Source: Planctomycetota bacterium (lineage in GTDB: Bacteria; Planctomycetota; Phycisphaerae; Phycisphaerales; SM1A02). Taken from it: a DNA stretch of 8,109 nucleotides. Shown here piece after piece: positions 1 through 5,787 of the stretch. A model generated the notes under the pieces. The model ran no database searches. It was not told the origin of the DNA and was given only the letters and a program-made list of their open reading frames with translations. Where the stretch lies: positions 1-8,109 of the forward strand of contig RFOC01000086.1 in assembly GCA_009926815.1 (NCBI GenBank), given 5' to 3'. The translations under genes were made by a program, and so were the position numbers. The stretch's first letter is position 1; every line of letters starts with the position of its first letter.

Positions 1-74
1 ACCGCGTACTGCAGGAACATCATGAGCGAGAGGCGGAACCGGAGGAACGGGATCGAGGCCGCATGCTCTGCCAT
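1..74 (-). CDS. N-terminus of a probable MFS-type membrane transporter (partial, runs off left edge)
   Basis: Reading the minus strand from an ATG at 74-72 gives 24 open codons to the window edge: a short polar start (MAEHAAS), then IPFLRFRLSLMMFLQYA. Basic residues followed by a hydrophobic, Met/Phe-rich stretch is the usual beginning of a polytopic inner-membrane protein. The LSLMMFLQYA string resembles the first helix of nucleoside:proton symporter-like major facilitator proteins (NupG/XapB group), which often continue with WGAW; that continuation lies outside the window. Met18 and Met19 (codons at 23-21 and 20-18) are alternative starts, but they would remove the basic residues before the helix. 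The gene is divergent from ispG, with 66 nt between the two chosen starts. I see no clear Shine-Dalgarno sequence. Substrate and family are inferred from a very short stretch, so the call is tentative. Confidence 0.45.
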   Translation of the reverse strand, partial: MAEHAASIPFLRFRLSLMMFLQYA

Positions 75-140
75 GCGCGGCAGGATAGTGACGAACGCCC
101 GGATCCGCGGCCCACGCAAGGCCACCGCTACACTTTCGGA
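75..140. promoter_or_regulatory. Divergent intergenic region between the transporter gene and ispG
   Basis: These 66 nt separate two divergent starts, so promoters for both genes should lie here. On the plus strand TACACT (129-134, 4 of 6 matches to TATAAT) ends 6 nt before the ispG ATG, which would put transcription start at or next to the start codon. On the minus strand TATCCT (87 down to 82, 4 of 6) ends 7 nt before the transporter ATG. Neither has a recognisable -35 hexamer at 16-18 nt. Both boxes are weak and could be chance; the divergent arrangement is the firmer evidence. Confidence 0.25.
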
Positions 141-1394
141 ATGATCGAGCGACGAAAGACGCGAAAGGTGCTGGTGGGCGACGACCGGGTGGGCCGCTTG
201 GGCATCGGCGGCGACGCCCGCGTGGCCGTGCAGACCATGACGGCGGGCTACACGCACGACATCGACGCCTGCGTGGCCGAGATCAACCGCTACGCCGAGG
301 CCGGCGCCGACATCGTGCGCGTGGCCGTGCCCGAGCGCAAGGACACCGAGGCCCTGAAGCACATCATCCCGCAGGTGAAGGTGCCGCTGGTGGCCGACGT
401 GCACTTCCACTTCCAGCGGGCCTTGGAGGCCGTCGAGTCGGGCATCCACAAGATCCGCCTGAATCCCGGCAACATCAGCGACCGCGACCAGGTGAACAAG
501 GTCATCGACGCCTGCAAGGAGCGCGGCATCCCCATCCGCATCGGCGTGAACGAGGGCAGCATCATCGAGCGCAAGGACAAGCAGCGCCGCGCCGAGGAGC
601 TGGGCATGTACTTCGAGGGCCACAAGTCCGGCCACCTGCTGGCGCTCATGATCGCCAAGCTGGAGGAGTACCTGGACATCTTCCAGGCCCGCGGCTTCGA
701 GGACATCGTGATCAGCGCGAAGAGCATGGACGCCCAGCTCTGCATCGACGCCTACACGGAGATCGCCAAGCGCTTCCCCTACCCGCTGCACCTGGGCGTC
801 ACGCACGCCGGTCCCAAGAGCACCGGCACCATCCGCACCGCCGTGGCCCTGGGCACCCTGCTGGCCAACGGCATCGGCGACACCATCCGCATCAGCTACG
901 CCAGCGACCACATCGACGAGGTGAAGGACGGCCTCGAGATCCTCTACTGCCTGGGCCTGCGCACCCGCAAGGGCGTGGAGCTGATCGCCTGCCCCACCTG
1001 CGGCCGCATCCAGGTGGACCTGTTCACGCTGGTGAAGGAAGTGGAGCGAAAGCTCGACAAGGAGATCACGCTGCCCATCAAGGTGGCCGTCATGGGCTGC
1101 GTGGTGAACGGGCCCGGCGAGGCCGAGGGCGCCGACGTGGCGGTGTTCGCCGGCGATCGCCGCGGCATCATCTACGTGCAGGGCCAGCGGGTGGCCAACG
1201 TGCCCGAGGAAGAGATCCTTCCCCGCCTGCTGCAGGAGTGCAAGGCCTTCGAGGCCAAGGTCAACCGCGGCGAGGCCAGGCTGGGCGAGAAGATCGTGGA
1301 GATCGTGCCGCCGGATCCGATCGGCGAACTGGGCTCGGGCGTGGACCGCATCCGCAAGGGCCTGGTCGAGAAGGTCACGGTGGGCGGGCAATGA
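141..1394 (+). CDS. ispG: 4-hydroxy-3-methylbut-2-en-1-yl diphosphate synthase (IspG/GcpE)
   Basis: A cytosolic [4Fe-4S] enzyme that reductively converts methylerythritol cyclodiphosphate to HMBPP, the penultimate step of the MEP isoprenoid pathway. The 417-residue product matches bacterial IspG throughout: the TIM-barrel part carries VPLVADVHF (82-90), RLNPGNI (106-112), IPIRIGVNEGS (130-140) and PLHLGVTHAG (215-224). The C-terminal domain carries the cluster ligands Cys284 and Cys287 (ACPTCGR), Cys320 (GCVVNGPGEA) and the ligand/catalytic Glu327. It is somewhat longer than E. coli IspG (about 372), mainly in an insertion around 141-170 and at the C-terminus. An in-frame ATG at 63 would add 26 residues with no IspG similarity and would overlap the divergent transporter gene, so I chose the ATG at 141, which gives the usual short basic N-terminus. 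Its TGA overlaps the next gene's ATG by 4 nt (ATGA, 1391-1394), implying translational coupling. Confidence 0.96.
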   Translation: MIERRKTRKVLVGDDRVGRLGIGGDARVAVQTMTAGYTHDIDACVAEINRYAEAGADIVRVAVPERKDTEALKHIIPQVKVPLVADVHFHFQRALEAVESGIHKIRLNPGNISDRDQVNKVIDACKERGIPIRIGVNEGSIIERKDKQRRAEELGMYFEGHKSGHLLALMIAKLEEYLDIFQARGFEDIVISAKSMDAQLCIDAYTEIAKRFPYPLHLGVTHAGPKSTGTIRTAVALGTLLANGIGDTIRISYASDHIDEVKDGLEILYCLGLRTRKGVELIACPTCGRIQVDLFTLVKEVERKLDKEITLPIKVAVMGCVVNGPGEAEGADVAVFAGDRRGIIYVQGQRVANVPEEEILPRLLQECKAFEAKVNRGEARLGEKIVEIVPPDPIGELGSGVDRIRKGLVEKVTVGGQ

Positions 1395-2425
1395 ACCGCC
1401 GCGGCTTCACGCTGACCGAGATGCTGGTGGTCATCGCCGTCATCGGCATCCTCATGGCCCTGCTGCTCGGCGGCATCCAGAGGGCGCGGGTGGCCGGCCG
1501 CTCCACGCAGCAGCTCAACGACATCCGGCAGATGCACATGGCCTGGACGCTCTACGCCGGCCAGTCGAACGAGTCGTGCCTGCCGGGCTACATGAGCGTG
1601 GACGTGCAGCGCGCGTGGAAGCTCTCCTACAAGATGAAGCAGACCGTGAGCGGCGCCGGCACCGACAGGCTCGACCGGCAGGTCACGCAGACCTACCCGT
1701 GGCGTCTCATGCCGTTCCTGGATCATTCGGTCGAGACCATGTTCGGCTATCGGGCCGGCGACGACGACGGATCCGCCACGTTCTCGCTGGACGTGCAGCC
1801 CCTGGGCCTGCCGGCCGGCGCCACGCTGGATCCGGCCCTGCAGCCGCTCATGGACAACCCGGCGCTCCTGGGCCGAACCATCGCCCTGCAGCCGGCCTTC
1901 GGCTACAACGCGTTCTACCTGGGTGGCTGGTGGACCATGGGGTCCGGCGCCGACCCGGTGCCCGAGGTGCAGTTCGGCCGTGTCCGGCCCATGCCCGCCG
2001 TGGCCACCGCGCTCCGCCTGGCCGCCGATCGCTCGATCGAGGTGGTCACGCGGAAGGTCGGCTCGGTGCGTCGACCCGAGCAGATGGTGGCCTTCGTGGC
2101 CAGCACCTTCATGCCCGGCGCGGGCAGCTCCTTCGATGCGGGCCGGAAGCCCGAACCCACGGCCCTGGGCGCCGCGTGGTGCCGAGCGCCGTTCATGGGT
2201 GGCACGGAGATCTGGGGCACGGGCCAGCTGGGCGGTGACAGCGTCTGGGTGCGGACCACCGGCACCGCACCTCTCATGCGCTACGCCAACGACATCGCCT
2301 CGGTGCACGTGGACGGCAGCACCATGGCTTCCACCGCCCGCCAGCTCAAGGACATGCGGAACTGGGTCAACCTTCCGGAACTCCCCAACGCGTTGGCCGA
2401 CGAGGCCGTGCACCAGGATCCTTGA
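1391..2425 (+). CDS. Pseudopilin-like protein, tandem copy 1 (prepilin-type N-terminus, unknown C-terminal domain)
   Basis: The 344-residue product begins MNRRG|FTLTEML, a canonical class III prepilin leader: basic residues, Gly5 before the cut, Phe at +1 and Glu at +5. A hydrophobic helix of about 20 residues follows (12-30). Such proteins are cut and N-methylated by a prepilin peptidase (PilD) and assembled by type II secretion or type IV pilus machinery; no such machinery is encoded here. The remaining 300 or so residues I do not recognise as a named domain. They contain WTLYAGQSNESCLPGYM (52-68), VTQTYPWRLMPF (98-109), a Trp/Gly-rich YLGGWW (176-181), and VHVDGS (305-310), reminiscent of the late DG motif of planctomycete pseudopilin-like proteins. 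Cys63 and Cys264 are conserved in the neighbouring copy and could form a disulfide. The ATG overlaps the ispG stop. The internal start is preferred over longer in-frame readings because the leader peptide begins exactly here. Confidence 0.88.
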   Translation: MNRRGFTLTEMLVVIAVIGILMALLLGGIQRARVAGRSTQQLNDIRQMHMAWTLYAGQSNESCLPGYMSVDVQRAWKLSYKMKQTVSGAGTDRLDRQVTQTYPWRLMPFLDHSVETMFGYRAGDDDGSATFSLDVQPLGLPAGATLDPALQPLMDNPALLGRTIALQPAFGYNAFYLGGWWTMGSGADPVPEVQFGRVRPMPAVATALRLAADRSIEVVTRKVGSVRRPEQMVAFVASTFMPGAGSSFDAGRKPEPTALGAAWCRAPFMGGTEIWGTGQLGGDSVWVRTTGTAPLMRYANDIASVHVDGSTMASTARQLKDMRNWVNLPELPNALADEAVHQDP

Positions 2426-3459
2426 ACCGCCGCGCCTTCACCCTCACGGAGATGCTCGTGACCATCGCGGTCATCGGCATCCTCATGGGGCTCATGCTGG
2501 CGGGCATCCAGCGTGCCCGCGCCGCGGGCCGCAACACGCAGCAGCTCAACGACATCCGGCAGCTTCACATGGGTTGGACGCTCTACGCCGGGCAGTCCAA
2601 CGAGTCCTGCCTGCCGGGCTACATGGACGAGGCCGTGCAGCGCACGTGGAAGCTCAGCTACCGCATGCGTGCACGACCCGAGGGCGTGGCGAGCGACCGC
2701 CTCGATCGCCGGGTGACGCAGACCTATCCGTGGCGGCTCATGCCCTTCATCGACCACTCGCTCGAGGCCATGTTCGGCTATCGCACCAGCGAGGATGACG
2801 GCTCGGCCTCGTTCGCCGTGGAGGTGAAGCCGCTCCTTCTCACCAGCGGCTACCGACTGCCCTCCGAACTCCAGCCGCTCATGGACAACCCGGCGCTGCT
2901 GGGCCGCACGGTGGCGCTGCAACCGGCCTTTGGCTACAACGCGCACTACCTCGGGGGCTGGTGGGATCTGGGTCGCGGTGCCGAGCCGCAGCCCGAGCCC
3001 GCCTTCGACGCCGTGAAGCCCACCCCGCAGGTGGCCACGGCGCTGCGAGTGGACCGGGCGCGCAACATGGAGGTCGTCACCCGCAAGGTCGGCTCGGTGC
3101 GGCGTCCCGAGCAGATGGTGGCCTTCGTGGCCAGCACCTTCGAGTTCGGGCAGCCGAACCTCTTCGATGGCAGCCGGGACCCGAAGCCCCTGGCCGCGGG
3201 CGCACCGTGGTGCATGGCGCCGTGGATGGGCGAGATCCGGGCCTGGACGAATCGCCCACGGCCCCCGCTGCCCGACGACATCCCCAAGGGTGGCCCCGTG
3301 CCCCTGCCACGCTACACCGGCGAGGTCGCCACCTCGCTGGTCGATGGCAGCACCCGCACCTCCACGTTCCGTCAGCTCTCCGACATGCGCGCCTGGATCA
3401 ACCTGCCCGAGCTGCCCAACGCGCTCGCGGACGACCAGGTGCACACCTCGGATCCCTGA
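2422..3459 (+). CDS. Pseudopilin-like protein, tandem copy 2 (Ala at the -1 cleavage position)
   Basis: The 345-residue product is paralogous to copy 1. The first 270 residues align without a gap; by hand count 178 of the first 240 are identical (about 74%). It starts at TTG 2422, which overlaps the TGA of copy 1 (TTGA, 2422-2425). The start is fixed by exact alignment of NRRAFTLTEML to the leader of copy 1. An AGGA at 2415-2418 lies only 3 nt from the TTG, too close for a normal ribosome binding site, so re-initiation after copy 1 is likely. Residue 5, just before the expected cut, is Ala (GCC) where copy 1 has Gly (GGC); Phe+1 and Glu+5 are kept. Cys63 and Cys264, VTQTYPWRLMPF and the LVDGS motif (306-310) are retained. 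Copies differ most at 84-90, 141-149, and 241-300, where copy 2 is Pro-rich (278-296). Function is unknown beyond a pilin-like, envelope-associated location. Confidence 0.87.
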   Translation: MNRRAFTLTEMLVTIAVIGILMGLMLAGIQRARAAGRNTQQLNDIRQLHMGWTLYAGQSNESCLPGYMDEAVQRTWKLSYRMRARPEGVASDRLDRRVTQTYPWRLMPFIDHSLEAMFGYRTSEDDGSASFAVEVKPLLLTSGYRLPSELQPLMDNPALLGRTVALQPAFGYNAHYLGGWWDLGRGAEPQPEPAFDAVKPTPQVATALRVDRARNMEVVTRKVGSVRRPEQMVAFVASTFEFGQPNLFDGSRDPKPLAAGAPWCMAPWMGEIRAWTNRPRPPLPDDIPKGGPVPLPRYTGEVATSLVDGSTRTSTFRQLSDMRAWINLPELPNALADDQVHTSDP

Positions 3460-3474
3460 TCGTCGACCGTCGCG

Positions 3475-5091
3475 TCAACCCGAGCGGGTCTCGCCGCTGG
3501 CGTCGTGCTGCAGGCTCATCAGGCTCACGTCATCCGCCAGGGGAAGCCCGGCGGAGTGGCCTCGAAGAACGCCCAGCAGCCCCTCCACGTCGGCGTCCAC
3601 GCCGTTGGCGCCCGCCAGGAACTCCACCATGCGGTCCGTGCCAAGCTGCTCACCGCTGGGCCCTCGCTGCTCGTTGACGCCGTCGCTGAACAGCAGCAGA
3701 CGATGACCCGCGGGGATCTCCACGCGCGAACTTCCGTAGGGCTCCTGGAGCACGCCGATGGGCGGGCCACCCTCGCAGGTCAGCGGCTGCGCCGTACCCG
3801 CCCCGACCAGCATGGCCAGGCCGTGCCCCGCATCCACGATCTCGGCGCCGCGGCCATCGGCGTCCAGCCGCACCGCGACCATGGTGGCGAACTCCATGCC
3901 CGCTCGGTGCCGACCCACGTAGCCATTCACCCGGTCCATGGCCTCGCGAAGCGAAACCCCACGCTCCAGATCGCTCGCCAGGTGGGCCTGGATCGAGGCC
4001 ATCAGCATGCCTGCCGCGGCGCCCTTGCCGGCCACATCGCCCAGGAAAACCCACGGACCTCCGGGACCCGTGCCGGCGCCCACGATGTCACCGGCCACCA
4101 TGCGACCCGGCTCGGAGTGCAGCCGCCATCGCCATCCCTCGACGGAGCCACGCTCGTCGGGCATCAGCCGCCGCTGCACGTCGTGCGCGCCGGCGAGTTC
4201 CTCCACCAGGGCCCGCTGCCGATCCGCCAGTGATCGCCGCTGGATCTCGCCCCAGCCCATGCCGATCAACTTGGTGAGGGCCTGCGCAAAGGCGGCCGCA
4301 TCCTCGCCGGGCCGGGCTCCGCCCACGGAATCGAGGTAGACGAAGCCCTCCACGGACCCGCCCACCATGACCGGCACGCACATGGCCGAGGTGACGCCGG
4401 CACCGACGATGCTCTCGGACATGTTCAGGCCGCCGTCCTCGAGGCGGACCGCCTTGCCCTCGGCGGCTGCTCGCAGCAGGGTCCGGCTGAAGCGGGCCGA
4501 ATCGGCCAAGGGCCGCGCCTGCCTCGACGCCAGCACGTCCAGCCCGGCCTCGCCGCTGCCCCGGAGCACGCTCGCCCGGCCGAATCCCGTGCCCGGCAGC
4601 AGGGAATCGACCGCAGCCGTGGCCAGGGCGGGAAGCTCCGTCGCCTCGTGCAGTCGCCCCGCGGCGTCCAGCAGCAGGTGAAGCCGTCGGCCCGCAAGCG
4701 ACTCCAGCTCCTCCGACTCGATCGAACGGACCTTCGCCGAGCCCTCCTCGCCGCTCACCTCGGCGCGCGTGAGCATGGTCTCGCCACCGCCCAGGTCCAC
4801 CATGACGCGGAAGGGATGCACGGTGATCACGTCGCCATGGGAGAGTTCGCACGGCTGCCCCGCGGGCACGAGCGTGCCGTTGAGCAGCGTGCCGTTGCGA
4901 CTGCCCTGGTCGAGCAGCACCCACTGACCCTTGGCGCTCATCACCGAGGCGTGCCGGCTGGAGACCTGCGGCGCATCCAGGCGCACGCCCGCATCCGGGG
5001 CGCGGCCCAGGGTCACGGCACCACCCTCGGGCACGGGCACGGGATCCCGCTGCACCCCCACGAATCGCAGCTTCATCGCCTTGTCGCTCAC
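3475..5091 (-). CDS. FHA-GAF-SpoIIE/RsbU-type PP2C serine phosphatase
   Basis: A 538-residue soluble signalling protein. An N-terminal FHA domain (about 25-95) has its phosphothreonine-binding signature intact: Gly29-Arg30, SSRHA (44-48) and GSRNG (63-67). A GAF-like sensor domain covers about 150-285 (MCVPVMVGGSVEGFVYLDS at 237-255). A short charged helical linker with AHDVQRRLMP (302-311), typical of RsbU-like proteins, leads to the phosphatase domain (about 318-528). Catalytic metal Asp candidates are D335 (AGD), D352 (GDVAGKG), D470 (FSDG) and D520/D521 (ADDVSL). The second Asp of the usual GGDxxD motif is Gly338. Family members dephosphorylate serine on STAS-type anti-sigma-factor antagonists in partner switching; no STAS or anti-sigma gene is present here. 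The start is GTG at 5091, overlapping the channel gene's TGA (GTGA); Met6 is an alternative start. FHA input suggests regulation by a Ser/Thr kinase, which is inference. Confidence 0.92.
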   Translation of the reverse strand: MSDKAMKLRFVGVQRDPVPVPEGGAVTLGRAPDAGVRLDAPQVSSRHASVMSAKGQWVLLDQGSRNGTLLNGTLVPAGQPCELSHGDVITVHPFRVMVDLGGGETMLTRAEVSGEEGSAKVRSIESEELESLAGRRLHLLLDAAGRLHEATELPALATAAVDSLLPGTGFGRASVLRGSGEAGLDVLASRQARPLADSARFSRTLLRAAAEGKAVRLEDGGLNMSESIVGAGVTSAMCVPVMVGGSVEGFVYLDSVGGARPGEDAAAFAQALTKLIGMGWGEIQRRSLADRQRALVEELAGAHDVQRRLMPDERGSVEGWRWRLHSEPGRMVAGDIVGAGTGPGGPWVFLGDVAGKGAAAGMLMASIQAHLASDLERGVSLREAMDRVNGYVGRHRAGMEFATMVAVRLDADGRGAEIVDAGHGLAMLVGAGTAQPLTCEGGPPIGVLQEPYGSSRVEIPAGHRLLLFSDGVNEQRGPSGEQLGTDRMVEFLAGANGVDADVEGLLGVLRGHSAGLPLADDVSLMSLQHDASGETRSG

Positions 5092-5744
5092 GACCCACCC
5101 ACCTCGCTCGGGGCAGCCGGCTCCGCGGGCCGCGGACGGCGCGGCAGGCCGGTCTGGGCGGCCGCGATCACGGATTCCATGCGTCCCATGGCCCGATCGG
5201 CCAGTCCCTTGAAGCTCATGTAGGGAAAGAGCGAGAGCAGCGCCACGGCCAGGCCGCTGGCCGTGGTGATCAGCGCCTCGCCGATGCCGCCGGAGACGCC
5301 GCGAGGATCCGCCAGCTGGCTCTGCGAACCGAGCACCTGGAAGCTCTTGATGATGCCGATCACGGTCCCGAGGATGCCGATCATCGGACTCGCGGTGATG
5401 ATGGTGGAGAGCACCACGCTGAACCGCTCGAGCCGGTGACGCTGGATCTCCGCGGCCGCCTGAGCCACGCCGTCATCCGCCCCATCGAGGGCCATCCGGA
5501 GGGCGACCATCATCTCGGGCTGCGGGCTGCCCTCGCAGAGCCGCACCACCTCGTCGCGGCGACCCTTGCGGAGCGCATCGACCAGCTGGTTCACGCGGGC
5601 CCGCGCCGAGGCACCCGCCATGCGAGCCCAGAAGACCGATCGTTCCACGGCGATGCCCAGCGCGAGCACGCTCAGGAAGAGCAGCGGCCACATCACGGCG
5701 CCGCCCTTGGACATCAACGTCAGGAAGCCAGAGAAAGCCTGCAT
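5088..5744 (-). CDS. MotA/TolQ/ExbB-family proton channel protein
   Basis: A 218-residue inner-membrane protein with three predicted helices: about 14-35, 109-133 and 155-176. The cytoplasmic loop between the first two is family-typical. The hallmark sequences are SPMIGILGTVIGIIKSF (119-135) and GGIGEALITTASGLAVAL (152-169). By hand alignment Glu156 and Thr161 match ExbB Glu176 and Thr181 of the proton path. The third helix lacks the usual AIPA ending and continues ALLSLFPY; the C-terminal tail is short and Pro-rich (201-212). Family members form pentameric stators that use proton flow to drive a partner of the ExbD/TolR type, but no such gene follows; instead the stop overlaps the FHA phosphatase start. 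The ATG at 5744 has TATGAT (5758 down to 5753) just upstream, so the transcript may have almost no leader. The exact partner and process are unknown. Confidence 0.92.
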   Translation of the reverse strand: MQAFSGFLTLMSKGGAVMWPLLFLSVLALGIAVERSVFWARMAGASARARVNQLVDALRKGRRDEVVRLCEGSPQPEMMVALRMALDGADDGVAQAAAEIQRHRLERFSVVLSTIITASPMIGILGTVIGIIKSFQVLGSQSQLADPRGVSGGIGEALITTASGLAVALLSLFPYMSFKGLADRAMGRMESVIAAAQTGLPRRPRPAEPAAPSEVGGS

Positions 5745-5787
5745 GACGGCGGATCATACGGTTCGCCTCCGTATACTCGCACCCCGC
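5745..5787. promoter_or_regulatory. Compact divergent promoter region between the channel gene and ispA
   Basis: This 43-nt gap is visibly more AT-rich than its surroundings and holds a good -10-like hexamer for each direction. TATACT (5772-5777, plus, 5 of 6 matches to TATAAT) ends 10 nt before the ispA GTG. TATGAT (5758 down to 5753, minus, 5 of 6) ends 8 nt before the channel gene ATG. No convincing -35 is seen at 16-19 nt for either. Transcription starting 6-8 nt after each box would give leaders of only a few bases. Five-of-six matches in such GC-rich DNA are notable but not proof. Confidence 0.5.
5756..5774. repeat. Perfect 6-bp inverted repeat (ATACGG-N7-CCGTAT) between the two -10-like boxes
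   Basis: ATACGG at 5756-5761 and CCGTAT at 5769-5774 are perfect inverted copies with a 7-nt spacer. Each arm partly overlaps one of the oppositely oriented -10-like hexamers. A dyad of this size and place would suit a dimeric regulator covering both promoters; alternatively it simply reflects two mirror-image promoter cores. Regulatory function is inferred. Confidence 0.45.

Larger units (their letters stand above)
1391..3459 (+). repeat. Tandem gene duplication, period 1031 nt
   Basis: The two pseudopilin-like genes are a head-to-tail duplication whose start codons are 1031 nt apart. Exact DNA matches keep this offset: 28 nt at 1504-1531 and 2535-2562, and 36 nt at 2075-2110 and 3106-3141. 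Both copies end in GATCC(T/C)TGA. The second unit begins inside the stop codon of the first with no spacer. Protein divergence elsewhere shows the duplication is not recent as a whole. Confidence 0.9.

Noticed and set aside
63..140. ispG starting at ATG 63
   Set aside because: The 26 extra residues are unlike IspG N-termini and overlap the probable divergent transporter gene; ATG 141 fits the family.
1172..2413. Long minus-strand open frame (413 codons) opposite pseudopilin copy 1
   Set aside because: Its product is His/Gly/Ala/Arg-rich low-quality sequence typical of the antisense of GC-rich genes, and it crosses the ispG-copy 1 junction. The similar minus frame opposite copy 2 (2281-3444) simply reflects the duplication.
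1391..3459. Tandem repeat as a transposon or mobile element footprint
   Set aside because: There are no terminal inverted repeats, target duplications or transposase; the copies are gene-length, in-frame and diverged, so an ordinary gene duplication explains them.
3478..3489. Small hairpin ACCCG-AG-CGGGT near the convergent gene ends, as a terminator
   Set aside because: A five-base stem with a two-base loop (really four base pairs) lies inside the end of the phosphatase gene and has no T-run on either strand, so it is not convincing. The 15-nt gap at 3460-3474 holds no other terminator.
3505..4233. Plus-strand open frame inside the phosphatase gene
   Set aside because: Composition is shadow-like with no recognisable motif, whereas the minus strand encodes intact SpoIIE-type motifs.
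5743..5787. ispA starting at ATG 5743
   Set aside because: This start overlaps the start codon of the divergent channel gene and lies upstream of the likely -10 box; the GTG at 5788 gives a normal-length protein.
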